NCBI RefSeq assembly: GCF_954871325.1
Contig: NC_088775.1
Span: 71,587,561-71,651,560 of the forward strand
Reading direction: 5' to 3'
From: Gordionus sp. m RMFG-2023
Lineage: Eukaryota > Nematomorpha > Gordioida > Chordodea > Parachordodidae
Length of the DNA: 64,000 bases
Shown: one piece after another, positions 21,001 through 29,108 of the stretch
Layout of the letters: the number at the start of each line of letters is the position of its first letter
Position numbering within the stretch: the first letter of the stretch is position 1
Position numbers and translations under genes: made by a program
Notes under the pieces: model-generated
What the model saw: the letters and a program-made list of their open reading frames with translations, nothing else
What the model was told of the DNA's origin: nothing
Databases searched by the model: none

Positions 21001-23435
21001 AGGTTTTGATAAGAGTCTGCAGGTCTCGGTTATAGATATTTTAAGTAGTGATCTGCATCGGGCCTAATTTTTCAAGCCCGGCCCGAAATTTTTTGAAAAA
21101 AGTTTTGCCGGCCCGGCCCGAACCCGAAATTTTTTTAAAAAAGTTTTGCCGGCCTGGCCCGAACCCGAAATTTTTTTTAAAAAAATTTTCCGGCCCGGCC
21201 CGAATTTATTTAAATATATAAATTAATTTTTATAATTACTCAAAATAAAAGACATATGTTATATAGCGTTTAGTTTCAATAAATTAAATCAAAATTTTTT
21301 ATTTTACATAAAATATTTAATATAAAATGATAAATTTAGATTAGATATATTTAATAAAATTTCCAAAGTCCGATCCGACCCGGTCCGACCGAATTTATTT
21401 AAATATATAAATTAATTTTTATAATTACTCAAAATAAAAGACATATGATATATAGCGTTTAGTTTCAATAAATTAAATCAAAATTTTTTATTTTACATAA
21501 AATATTTAATATAAAATGAAAAATTAAGATTAGATATATTTAATAAAATTTCCAAAGTCCGATCCGACCCGGTCCGAATTTTTTTTAAAAATAATAGACC
21601 TGGCCCTAACCCGATTATTATAAATAGAATTAGACCCGAGGCCGTTCGGGCCGGGCTCGGGCCGGGCCTAACTTTGCAGACCTCTAATTTTAAGTATAAT
21701 TAATTGCCAAAGGAAAATGAAATAATTTGCAGATCATTATAAAATTTATTTGAAATTATGAGATCAAAACATTATTTAATCATTAATTTAAATAATATCT
21801 CAATTTATATTTTTTAGCTTCGGCATAATTTATAGACAAATATATAATGTTTCTGCCTTATTTTTTATGGATTTTCAAATTTTGGTTTTATCTTATTTTT
21901 TCAAAGTTCAAAATATAATCAGTAAATATTTGCTAAAACGATTTATTATATGATTTTTCAACATTTCCCAATTTAATTGATAGAAATTTAAATTTTAAAA
22001 AATCGACTCTGGTTAAAAAAATCTTACTTTTCCAGCCCAACCTAGAGTTTCTTTAAGCCTGTCTCGGATTTTATTACCATTTTATCGCCCGCTCCCAATC
22101 GCTAGGTCTCTGTAGTATATGATATCAAATTTAATATTTAAAATTTATTTTATGAAAAACAACCACTTTAATTATGAAAGAATTTGAAATATACGCCAAG
22201 ATTAAATAAACCATTTTGGCCTATTCTATTTTAATCTAAAAATATAATCGAAATTTATAATAAATACAATAATATACGTTTTTGTTTGTTTTAGGTTTTC
22301 CACTTATACCTTTAGTGATATACGTTGGATTGAAATGGTCTCGCGACCATTTAGGGTGAGGAATTATATTTAACTTAATCATGTTTAAAAATTAGATTAT
22401 TTTAAAATACATGTTTTAATTTTAGATGTTGGATAATGACGGCATCTCTTACCGATTGGGTCATAAATAGCATATGCATCATAATATTGCTCGTAGGCCT
22501 AATTAAATATATATACATATACACAAGATATAAGTTATATATACCATATAACCATTAATGTTAAAGGAGACTAAGATAAAAACGAGTGAAGGGCACTTAG
22601 GATTAGATTTTGGAAAGATTAAGGGAAGGGGATTTTTTTTGTAGTCCAAAAGCTGTTTATTTAGAAATATATTCGTTTCATAAAACTTTAGAGCTCACAA
22701 AGTGTATTGCTGTAGTTGGGAAAGGGCTTCAAATGCAAATAATACTAATATGTAATGAACTAGTGTGATATTCAAAATTTTATTTTATAATTAAATAACT
22801 TAATAAACAAAAGAAACATATTCTAATTCCAAATGGCCTACTTATTTTATTTCATTTTAAATAAAATATTACATTATAATTAAAACTTTGTTTTCATTTT
22901 TCCTTTTAGATCAATGTCATATTTTTGATTCAAATAATCAAGATTATCGTTGTCAAACTTAAATCTGGGCAACAAAAAGAACATCTTTGGTACAGGTTTG
23001 AAAAGAAGGATATATAGAAAAAAATTCTTAATTTTGTTAAATCCTCAAAAATAATTAGTTTTAATAATTATAAATCTCAATTCAATTTGAATAAGTATTT
23101 TTATGTTTGTTATAATTGTATATTTATAAATTTATTTCTATTAATTAGAAATATATTTACATAAACTATATTGAAGATTTAAATATTTTTAAAATATTCT
23201 TAATTTTACAGACAAACGCTCAAGGCCGTCTTATTTTTAGTGCCATTATTTGGAATCCAGATTCTATTAACTTTATATCGTCCTCCTTTAACAAACGGAT
23301 TTTTGGAGGTGTACCACATCTTGAATTCGCTGTTAGAAGGGCTACAAGTAAGGCTTAAATCTTGCTAATAAATTTTATTTATATCTTATATAGGGATTTT
23401 CGGTTGCATTGATACTCTGTTATCTAAATGGAGAA
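5536..23435 (+). CDS. Class B (secretin/calcitonin-type) GPCR, ends incomplete
   Basis: Eleven exons encode a peptide-hormone receptor of the plasma membrane that would couple ligand binding to G proteins: 5536-6027, 7978-8091, 8904-9016, 15948-16039, 16254-16383, 18292-18442, 22295-22355, 22426-22492, 22910-22995, 23212-23347, 23394-23435. All junctions are GT-AG and the phases agree throughout, giving about 494 residues. The ectodomain has the hormone-receptor fold: CPATWDGWLCW, QCPNY, TKLC, EWSNYSQC. TM3 carries KWCNY and the WMFNEGVYL motif, TM4 GWGFPLIPLVIY, ECL2 GCW, TM6 VPLFGIQILL and TM7 LEGLQGFSVALILCYLNGE. The 'VPLFGIQ...YRP' stretch resembles calcitonin/DH31 receptors, but the subfamily is an inference. 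The initiator exon and the cytoplasmic tail exon are not located. Introns are loaded with transposons. Confidence 0.9.
6028..7977 (+). other. GPCR intron 1
   Basis: AT-rich intron of about 1.95 kb. The only longer open frame (7182-7370, +) has no recognisable motif. No repeat family is identified. Confidence 0.7.
7978..8091 (+). CDS. GPCR exon: hormone-receptor domain, CPATWDGWLCW
   Basis: Acceptor GAAATAG and donor CTTG|GTGAGT bound a 114 nt exon (phase 1 to phase 1). It encodes the diagnostic ACPATWDGWLCW and QCPNY motifs of family B receptor ectodomains. Confidence 0.92.
8092..8903 (+). other. GPCR intron 2
   Basis: AT-rich intron. Around 8438-8545 a patch of repeated TTCCGTTCC/GTTCCGGAAC-type sequence begins with CAGGGATTGG. 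It resembles the CAGGG-ended repeats at 25860-26033 and 37758-38227 but lacks a second end. Confidence 0.6.
8904..9016 (+). CDS. GPCR exon: end of hormone-receptor domain
   Basis: Acceptor AATAACAG and donor ATTGAT|GTAATG. It encodes the last two domain cysteines (TKLCQTNNTW, EWSNYSQC) with two N-glycosylation sequons (NNT, NYS). Confidence 0.92.
9155..9631. mobile_element. Short hAT-type element with GC-rich ends
   Basis: Terminal repeats CAGAGACTTGTAG (left) and CAGAGACCTGCAG (right, reverse complement) match at 11 of 13 positions. The 8 bp flanks AGAATTAT and ATAATTAT match at 7 of 8, the target-site length of hAT elements. The interior is noncoding with GC-rich islands, so it is non-autonomous. 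Confidence 0.8.
11568..12650 (-). CDS. LINE reverse transcriptase, C-terminal part
   Basis: A 360-residue frame continuing the RT: TMKVFERVLEKRIREQI, MQFGFTSGKGTTDAIFVV, YYAFVDLEKAFDRVP, GLHQGSVLSPLLFIL and the catalytic ILYADDLVLMANS. The C-terminal tail LRWFGHVERMTRDDWVKRC is typical of RTE-like elements widespread in invertebrates. The jump from KVMIGGENLKIEESG directly to LKLKGKVYVSCV looks like an in-frame deletion of the segment, often with a Cys-rich knuckle, that related elements carry there. The apparent N-terminal methionine is not the true start. Confidence 0.92.
   Translation of the reverse strand: MGLTELLNSEHTMKVFERVLEKRIREQIKIDEMQFGFTSGKGTTDAIFVVRQIQEKYLAKEKKLYYAFVDLEKAFDRVPREITRWALRKSGVEWLVTAVMAMYVGAQTAVRTDHGDSDSFEVKVGLHQGSVLSPLLFILVMDVVAREMREGLPWEILYADDLVLMANSEGELRDKVSKWKMTMEAKGLKMNASKTKVMIGGENLKIEESGISLKLKGKVYVSCVRSCLVYGGETWAMKAIHEAKLERTEMRMVRWMCGVSLRERKTSKELRARLGIEMIGMVMRRNRLRWFGHVERMTRDDWVKRCTMMEVGGSRPRGRSKMTWTNVIAADMRSLNLTSIDAQDRQKWKRKIRGKTGLPG
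12601..14418 (-). CDS. LINE endonuclease and start of reverse transcriptase
   Basis: A 605-residue frame of the LINE polyprotein, which nicks target DNA and primes reverse transcription. The AP-endonuclease domain spans about residues 60-290 and shows VRVATWNVGSMTGRAGEVV, CCIQETRWKGNG, ISAYVPQVG, ILAGDLNGHVG and KSVVDYLLLR. A linker follows, then the first RT motif at SYRAIKL near the end. The frame is lost just after that motif and coding continues in the overlapping frame of the next entry, consistent with one small indel of about two bases. Antisense open frames in this interval are shadows. Confidence 0.92.
   Translation of the reverse strand: MVTTKHGRGTAQSTPWASSSAYDKKKDGKPGGTTIHENETYDGHKRPNKKWRNQFTGDRVRVATWNVGSMTGRAGEVVDVLHRRHIDVCCIQETRWKGNGTRMIGKTSEKYKFFWQGGNDGKAGVGVLVAEKLVDKVVEVRRLDNQIMVIKMIIGRKLYNMISAYVPQVGRSEEEKDVFWDSLLGVTSRLANEEGIILAGDLNGHVGASSEGYEGVHGGFSYGMRNLEGERILEFSDAIDMIVCNTMFKKESEKLVTYKSGSTKSVVDYLLLRRCDRCIIKNVKVIPGEECINQHRLVVGDLTLKGARVTKRKFVPRLKVWKLKEENARRQFNMALAIREAEVAQASGVNDKWEAMKKAWVMTTEEVCGWTKGPPRHKETWWWSPEVAKAVDEKRRCFKVWYNSKENSDNDIYKMAKRNAKKLIAKAQEEKRHEFAKEMKCADGIGNMVRMAKQMSKKRQDVIGVKCLKNMEGKMTIDSSGIKNTWKIYMKGLLNEENEWNNNISCAKVEGPGCKFGKDEIRRAVKKMKKGKASGLTMVVSEMFKGSDDLGIEWLMNLANQIVTEGTIPEDRRRSIIIPVYKGKGDPLDCGSYRAIKLGTYNESI
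15948..16039 (+). CDS. GPCR exon: TM1
   Basis: A 92 nt exon after acceptor CTCTCAAAG. It encodes RRQYVRIVAYIISILAILPA and continues to FKIFR, a hydrophobic TM1 helix; donor TTCAG|GTATAA is in phase 2. Confidence 0.9.
16254..16383 (+). CDS. GPCR exon: TM2
   Basis: A 130 nt exon after acceptor GGTCAG. It encodes CTRVVLHENLMVSFLL, matching the class B pattern R-C-x-R-x-x-L-H-x-N-L of TM2. Donor GCG|GTTTAA is in phase 0. Confidence 0.92.
16384..18291 (+). other. GPCR intron 5
   Basis: AT-rich intron that holds the possible element at 16509-17520 and otherwise no recognisable feature. Confidence 0.65.
16509..17520. mobile_element. Possible hAT-like element with CAGGGTTGTCAGA ends
   Basis: The left end CAGGGTTGTCAGA and the right end (reverse complement CATGGTTGCCAGA) are similar inverted termini. 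The flanks CAAATAAC and CTTTTAAC match at 5 of 8. The interior is AT-rich and noncoding. The family is uncertain. Confidence 0.45.
18292..18442 (+). CDS. GPCR exon: TM3 to start of TM4
   Basis: A 151 nt exon after acceptor CTTTTCAG. It encodes KWCNYFAFLNKYLL (the conserved TM3 cysteine) and YCWMFNEGVYLYNIL, then LYLAFGW. Donor G|GTATGA is in phase 1. Confidence 0.95.
18661..18960. repeat. GC-rich inverted-repeat island
   Basis: The left end GCAATGGGCGAGTTTTTAAC and the reverse-complemented right end AATAGGCGGGTTTTATCCCG form imperfect inverted termini around CCCGC/GCCC islands. A miniature DNA transposon is likely; no clear target duplication is seen. Confidence 0.5.
19311..19354 (-). mobile_element. 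Helitron 3' terminus (minus strand)
   Basis: Read on the minus strand, the hairpin CCCGTCATTCTTGACGGG (19340-19323) is followed by 7 nt and then CTAG with a T beyond it. That is the canonical Helitron 3' end: hairpin, CTRR, T target. The element body would lie to the right on the + map. Its 5' TC end was not located. The same terminus occurs at 56001-56030. Confidence 0.75.
19690..20345 (+). pseudogene. LINE reverse-transcriptase fragment
   Basis: Translation in shifting + frames gives NCGGIHPIAMGYL near 19740, a GVKG(E/G)GIASHA-like stretch, IIKVDFKNAFNS at about 19920-19955, an RIQQGAHVLVYF-like block near 20070 and an HLDDRTICDVLPKIIG catalytic region near 20175. These correspond in order to the PIAVG, DF.NAFN, QQGDPLGP and YLDD motifs of a non-LTR RT family different from the RTE-like LINE at 11.5-14.6 kb. 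Frames are interrupted several times. The minus-strand frame 20100-20336 is its shadow. Confidence 0.75.
20406..20485 (-). tRNA. tRNA-like Pol III unit, copy 1 (probably not a functional tRNA)
   Basis: On the minus strand the A box TGGCCTAATCGG and the B box GGTTCGAATCC are intact, followed by a run of eight T (20413-20406), a Pol III terminator. The T-stem pairs with one wobble, and the anticodon loop reads TTACGAA, suggesting ACG (Arg). However the 5' GCGTCTG does not pair with the 3' CAATGCA and the D-stem is imperfect. A tRNA-derived element or pseudogene is likely. Confidence 0.65.
20806..20886 (-). tRNA. tRNA-like Pol III unit, copy 2
   Basis: About 401 bp from copy 1 in the same orientation. 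The A box is TGACCTAATCGG, the B box GGTTCGAATCC, and there is a nine-T terminator. The anticodon arm differs from copy 1. At least 75 bp upstream of each unit is also similar, including a GACACGG block, so the copies arose by local duplication of the unit with its 5' flank. Confidence 0.65.
20950..21034. repeat. Fragment of GC-rich miniature hAT family
   Basis: Contains the right-end motif GAGTCTGCAGGTCTCGG preceded by a GGGCAGGGTTAGG island. The left end is missing. Confidence 0.5.
21046..21686. mobile_element. Non-autonomous hAT-type element with GC-rich subrepeats
   Basis: The 8 bp target duplication ATTTTAAG is perfect (21038-21045, 21687-21694). The ends TAGTGATCTGCA and (reverse complement) TAGAGGTCTGCA are inverted. 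The left part carries repeats of GCCGGCCCGGCCCGAA alternating with T/A tracts. A block of 189 bp is tandemly duplicated (about 21202-21390 and 21391-21579). It encodes no protein. It shares its left end with 44531-44875 and, inverted, with 59213-59549. Confidence 0.9.
22025..22116. repeat. Degenerate GC-rich miniature hAT fragment
   Basis: Contains degraded GCCC-rich islands and the end motif GCTAGGTCTCTG, as in the family at 9155-9631. No target duplication is visible. Confidence 0.4.
22295..22355 (+). CDS. GPCR exon: TM4 (61 nt)
   Basis: A short exon after acceptor TGTTTTAG, encoding FPLIPLVIYVGLKWSRDHL. Donor TTAGG|GTGAGG is in phase 2. Confidence 0.93.
22426..22492 (+). CDS. GPCR exon: ECL2 and TM5 (67 nt)
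   Basis: After acceptor AATTTTAG it encodes GCWIMTASLTDWVINSICII. The GCW cysteine is the usual disulfide partner of the TM3 cysteine. Confidence 0.93.
22493..22909 (+). other. GPCR intron 8
   Basis: A 417 nt AT-rich intron; nothing is recognised in it. Confidence 0.7.
22910..22995 (+). CDS. GPCR exon: TM5 end and ICL3 (86 nt)
   Basis: After acceptor CCTTTTAG it encodes INVIFLIQIIKIIVVKLKSG and ends at donor TACAG|GTTTGA, phase 2. The basic KLKSGQQKEH stretch is the third intracellular loop. Confidence 0.93.
23212..23347 (+). CDS. GPCR exon: TM6 and start of TM7 (136 nt)
   Basis: After acceptor TTTTACAG it encodes QTLKAVLFLVPLFGIQILL, a YRPP turn and EVYHILNSLLEGLQ. Donor CAA|GTAAGG is in phase 0. 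Confidence 0.95.
23394..23435 (+). CDS. GPCR exon: TM7, 42 nt
   Basis: Exactly 14 codons, GFSVALILCYLNGE, follow an intron of only 46 nt. Donor GAA|GTAATT precedes a homopolymer tract. Vertebrate class B receptors also have a 42 nt TM7 exon ending at the same NGE position. Read-through without splicing would give NGEV and then about 13 residues to a stop at 23475, which is the alternative C-terminus. Confidence 0.93.
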
Positions 23436-24319
23436 GTAATTTTTTTTTTAAAAAAAAATCCGCTATATTTTAAATAAAAACATATAAAGGTAATAAATAA
23501 ATTTCGAACCCGCTTAAGAAAGGAATCTGATGGGGCAAATTGTCATAGATCTCTAATACCCGGCAGTATCTCAAAAATTATTAATGAGCCAATACCATTG
23601 TGTACATAAAAAATCGTTTCGTTTTTAAAAAATCGTATTATATTTTTAACATTAATTTTTATTGTAATAAACCTTTTAAAATATTTTATAACTTTTTTTT
23701 TACTAAACAATTTTTTAATTCAATTTATCTAATATAATGTAGATTATAGATATTGATTGATATATGTAGCTATAAATGGATAATCATAATAAAACGTTAT
23801 ATTTATATTATCATAGTAATAATTATTTTTAAGCATTATTATTTCTGTCTTTTACTATTTCATTATACTAGAGACAAAGACATAAAATTTTGTTTTCTAT
23901 AACAATTAATTAACAAGTTTTTACTATATCCGATATAATTATTCCTATCACCACAAATTCATATTTAATTTTGACAAGAATTTGAAGTATTGCAAATCAA
24001 ATACATAAACATACTAATGTATAACCTATAGTGTTTATTAAGTTAATGAAACATTATGAAAAGACATTGCCAAAGAATATTTTTTGACAATAACCAAGAT
24101 TTCATTAAATCCCCACGCGCACTATATTCCATATTTCACATTATGAGAATATAACTTTAGCCGGATTTTCAAATTTTCTTAACAGGGAATTTTTACTTAT
24201 CTGAGTTCATAATAACTGTTATACCTTTGGGTTTCAATATTTCTTAAATACAGAATCTATCTCTATATATATTTTTTCATTATTTTGTATAATTTTTTTA
24301 TAATAAAGTATACATTTAG

Positions 24320-24420
24320 GTAGTATTGTTAAAAGCTACTTTTAAAAGTAGCTCGCTATCGCTACCGCAGTTTTTTCAAAAGTTACTTTTTACGCTACTT
24401 TAGAATATTTTTTAGGTATC
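24320..24420. repeat. Possible left end of a hAT-like element
   Basis: AGTATTGTTAAAAGCTAC and a GCTATCGCTACCG block resemble, in reverse complement, the sequence at 29035-29108 (AGTGTTGGAAAATAAC, GGTAGCGATAGCG). Together they may be the two ends of one interrupted element of about 4.8 kb, or two solo relics. Confidence 0.4.
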
Positions 24421-24999
24421 TCTATTTCCATAAACAAAAAAATAATGGTATAAAAATATCACCATAATTTCAAATATATATAATTTATTTATTTTTTATT
24501 GCATTTTAATAATAACATTTCTACCCCAAGTCTAGAGCGACGATCAGAAAGTATAAGCTATAACTGAATAATCGTTCAGCACTAGCACTTGAGGGCAATG
24601 CAATATTAAATTTAATATACATCTTTTTAATTTAAGAAAAATTATCTAAAATATACGAATCCTGGAAAAAAAAACCCGGAATTTTTTTTTCCTCATGTTT
24701 ATCAAATTTATTTAAGACCTATTAATAAAGGCATATTTTTATTTGCATTATAAGATACACTCATCTTTATAAGGTATAGACAAATTCGTGTTTTAATTAT
24801 ATTAACAAGATAAAATGGTGATGTTCAAAGTGGTACTAAGAAAATACTCCCATAAAATAAATATATTTCTTATTTTTGGAAAAATTATTTTCTATACTAA
24901 ATACAATGTCCATCTACAATATTAAGTAGACTAAATTTTGAAATAAGATATATTTATTTTATTGGTAAAATCATCATTATGTATTAAAAATTTAATATT

Positions 25000-25475
25000 C
25001 TTAATTTAGTTTGACATTGAATATTGAAATAAATCTCTCTTATAAAATCTGGAAAACTTCGCACCTCATCACGGCATTCCTTGTAAAGTTTCTTTAACCG
25101 AATCTGGGTATTATAACTGCGATTTAATTCTTGGTGTTCATCTACATACACGCCATCGTTGGTTTGGTTTCATCGGTAGCCATCTGGCATTTCATTTTTT
25201 AAGATTAATACCCAGATTGATGGGTGTTTATTTCCAACTTGTTTCTAAAAAAACGATGATTCTATCCTTTATATTGATTATTTGGGCGTTCTTCGCCATA
25301 TAAAGTGCTCTGATTCACGTTCCAAGTTTCCGGAATAAATAGCTGTGATAAAAAAGCTTTTATTGATACTCTATTGACATAATTTAGAAATTTTTTGGAT
25401 ATGGCGATATTTCCATCTGTATAACATGTCGAATTTGCTATTAAATTTAGGAATTCATTCTTTGCAAACATGATT
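25000..25475 (-). pseudogene. MULE-type transposase remnant
   Basis: The minus-strand frame from 25471 reads FLNYVNRVSIKAFLSQ, PETWNVN and ERPNNQYKG. After an interruption it continues NHRFFRNKLEINTHQSG. The order matches the C-terminal region of Mutator-like transposases (F..YF...W, WN, RTNN..EGWH..F, HP). Several stops follow. It is too decayed to define ends. Confidence 0.5.
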
Positions 25476-25859
25476 ATACGTTCTTCAGCATATGAGCCAT
25501 TATGAAATAATAAAATCTTTTTGAGTTCTAATTATTTATTAATTAGTTTTTATAATAATACTTGTTTTAATTTAGGGAAAAATCATATAATCCCAATATT
25601 CTTCTAAATCTTTTTTTTAATCTTAAAATAATTAAAAATCTTACTATAAATCTTTAATTTAAATAAATTATCTAACATTGCATTAAATTATTTTTATACT
25701 TTTATTTTATTTACCTGTTTTATATTAAATGATCTTACATTGAGTTAAAAATAGTAGCAAGTTTTACATTTTAGATGTTAAATACTTAAATTAAATAAGA
25801 TTTTAAATTAAAAGATTTTTCTCTAAGATTAAATATATATGGTTTAGATTAATTATTTT

Positions 25860-26033
25860 AAAAAATCAAATTTATAAAAACCGGGAACGAACCTAAAAGA
25901 ACCGTTATAAAGGCTAAAACGGAACGAACTGATAAAGATATCTTCAAAAAAACCGGAATGGAACAAAACCTTTTAAAATTTTAAACTAAAAACTGGAACA
26001 AACCTTTCCGCTATACCTAACGGTTTGAAACCC
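25860..26033. repeat. CAGGGTTTC-ended repeat fragment
   Basis: In reverse complement it begins CAGGGTTTCAAACCGTTAGG and continues with repeated GTTCCGGTT-like words. Only one terminus is recognisable. The termini resemble those at 37758-38227. Confidence 0.4.
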
Positions 26034-26789
26034 TGAATCTAGCACTATACTTTGGGAATCCCTAGTCAACATCTGGCTTTTATATCTAATATCAATTCCC
26101 TCATATGACCTTGGCCCAAATGTTAAATATTTATTTTCGCCAAATAAAAATACAGCTTTTTAGTAGGCAATATTTACCGATAGCGGTTGTAACAGGAATC
26201 GAAAACAAGAAGTCAAATTAAAATTCCAAAAATAAACATATTATAACATATATTAAAAAAGATTCTGGATTAGTTTTGATTCAACTTTATAAAAATGGTG
26301 TAAAGCCCGAGTCAAAATTGACTCATCTTTTTTCTTGAATTATTTGAAAAATCATTCCTTTTAAGATGAATGCCCAAAAGAAATTTATCATTTTTTAAAT
26401 TAATACAAGTTCATTTTAAAAATCATTATGAATCTATTTTTGTATCTATATATGCTTGAAACACAAATCAATTGTTTAGAATATATTGATGAAAAATGGT
26501 ATGAAGAAGCTTTATAGGGTGGTTTCTAAAAATTCCTTAGTGTAAAATAATCTCCTTGAAACGATAAAATCAGATATTATGAATTTTTGGGTATTGAATC
26601 ATGAAATTACCGAATTTAGGGCATAAAATAAAAACATTCTTAGGAGATATGACGACCCACGATTTAAAAATTATTTATGGGTTCTAGTCCAAATAACTTA
26701 GGGTGGTAGTTAAGAAGTGTCTGGAATTTTCATTATATTAAAATTCAAACTATTTCAAAATTAAAAACTCCAGAGAATAATATCGTAAA

Positions 26790-28739
26790 TGTTATATTTG
26801 AATGTTTATATATATTTTAAAAGGTTACGCTATTTGAATTATATATTATTATAACTTTCTTACATTTAATATTATCTTATGGAGGTCAATGTAATTGCAT
26901 ATTAGTAGTAGTTAAATGACATAATTATAAAAGACTATATATAGAAAACAATGGCTTCCATTATTAGTCACACAAACAAATGATGCAGCCCCAAAAGATA
27001 GACATGACATAAGATCATTTTTAGGTATATTAAACTATTATACACGGTTCATACCAAACTTACACGGAATCATAGCCGAATTACATAATAAAGCTTGTAA
27101 AAATGTTAAATGGAATTGGACTAAAAAAGATGATGCATTATTTGAAAAAGCAAAAGGAATAGTTTGAGCTAATACTATAAACAGATGCATCAAACCAAGG
27201 ATTTGGAGCTGTACTCTTGCAAAAATATGATAATGGTAACGAATACCCTATAGCTTACACCTCAAGAACTTTACAAGATGCTGAAAAGAATTATTCAACA
27301 ATCGACAAAGAAGCCAAGGCCATAGTAAACGGCGTAGAAAAATTACATAACTATTTGTATGGACGAAAATTTAAAATACGAACGGACCACAAACCTTTAA
27401 TAAAAATATATGGGGATAACAGAGATTTAAACGCCTTAACAAACCAAAGATTGTTACGTTGGGCTTATAAATTATCTGCATATGATTATGAAATAATGTA
27501 TAAGAATGGCGCAAGTAATATAATTGCAGATGCTTTATCACGAAACCCAATAGAGAAAAATGATAATAAAATAATAAGTGAAAATAAAACAGTGAAATAT
27601 ATACGAAATCTTACTTATGACACATTAACTTTATCAAGAAAAGAACTTAGAGATGGTACAAATATACAAAATCAAGCACCAGAATTACAAGCTTTTAGAA
27701 CAAGAATAGGTGAAATAGAAAATGATGACGGTATCCTATTTTGGAATGGTCGCTTACTAATTCCATATTCACTACAAAAACGAGTTTTACAGATATTACA
27801 TACAGGTCATCCCAGTATTACATCGATAATCCATTACGAGACATTATATATGGTGGGAAAAATTAGATAAAGATGCCGAAAAATTAGACAACCGCTGTTT
27901 TGGGTGTCAAAAACATCGCAGAGATATACCAGAACTTGCCATATACCCATGGAATCCGCCAGCACAACCCTGGAAAGGATACATTTAGATTTTGCAGGAC
28001 CACTAGACGGATTTTATTGGCTGGTAGGAATCGATGCATATTCAAAATGGATAGAGATTGATAGAATCAAAGATACCATAAGTAAAAATTTAATAAATAG
28101 ATTAGAAAAATGTCTTACACGATATGGTGTTCCACGTCAAATTGTCACAGAATGGTCAATGGTGCAAAAATAAGAATTATGGGGAGAAGACTAAATACTT
28201 TATTAGACTGGGTGAAACCATCAATAACTGAAAAATTAGAAACCTCTGTAGTGGATAAAAAATCCACTTGAAAAAGGATGGCATGAAGGAAAAATAATAA
28301 ATCAACAAGCAAAATTCTCGTATAACGTAGAAGAAAAAGATAAAATAGTACGAAAACACGCAGATGAACTACGAATAAGGGAAGAACCAGACGAAACCAA
28401 ATCAATAATACCAATTAAACCAAGTCAAGAAGGAAGGCAACCGCGTTATCCAACAAGGGAACGAAAGCCAACAAAAAGATTAAACTTGAACTTGGTAATA
28501 AAAAGATTGATAGACGATCTTAACTTGGTGGGAAAGAAATGTTATATTTGAATGTTTATATATATATTTTAAAAGGTTACGCTATTTGAATTATATATTA
28601 TTATAACTTTCTTACATTTAATATTATCTTATGGAGGGCAATGTAATTGCATATTAGTAGTAGTTAAATGATATAATTATAAAAGACTATATATAGGAAA
28701 CAATTTTATAATAAAGAATCTATTGTTTTGACTATAAAA
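26790..28739 (+). mobile_element. Short Ty3/gypsy-type LTR retrotransposon fossil
   Basis: Two direct repeats, about 26790-26951 and 28540-28739, begin TGTTATATTTG and are almost identical, so the insertion is young. The flanking GTAAA at 26785-26789 and 28740-28744 may be the target duplication. Parts seen in order on the + strand are the end of the reverse transcriptase, RNase H, the integrase zinc-binding and core regions, and a basic C-terminal part. It is much shorter than an intact element of this family and its reading frame is broken in several places, so it is a non-functional relic. Confidence 0.88.
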
Positions 28740-29034
28740 GTAAAAATAATATACTTAGAAAATGAGGCATGAACTTAAGTGAAAACATTAAAAAAATACA
28801 AATATATATGGATAAAAAATATTAAGAACGGAATGTTATGCATTCTTAGGGCACTTAGATAGTTACCTCAAACACCGCGATTTGAGCTGATTGCATAATT
28901 TTAAGAGAAGATCAATGATCCCTATTGATCTGGGTAATTTTCTTTCCTACTTTAAAAAAATTGTATCTTGGAGACCTTAAGGATAAATTAATTTTTAATA
29001 TTACATTTTATTAATAATTATTAGATATGTAAAG

Positions 29035-29108
29035 CAGTGAAGTAAATCTATTTTAAAAAGGATAACGCTATCGCTACCAAATGAAATAGCGTGTTATTTT
29101 CCAACACT
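29035..29108. repeat. Possible right end of a hAT-like element
   Basis: In reverse complement it starts CAGTGTTGGAAAATAAC and contains GGTAGCGATAGCG, matching the left end at 24320-24420. CAGTGTTGG-type termini are common in hAT elements. Confidence 0.4.

Larger units (their letters stand above)
18443..22294 (+). other. GPCR intron 6, repeat-rich
   Basis: A 3.85 kb intron built largely of the elements listed above: GC-rich island, Helitron end, LINE RT relic, tRNA-like pair and three GC-rich hAT-type pieces. The remaining sequence is AT-rich with no motif. Confidence 0.7.

Noticed and set aside
24531-24563. Short exon-like stretch as the GPCR tail
   Set aside because: It has an AG and an in-phase stop but does not begin with the conserved Val codon and has no homology; kept only as a weak candidate.
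28145-28414. Minus-strand frames over the LTR element
   Set aside because: Hydrophobic shadows of the element's + strand coding relics.
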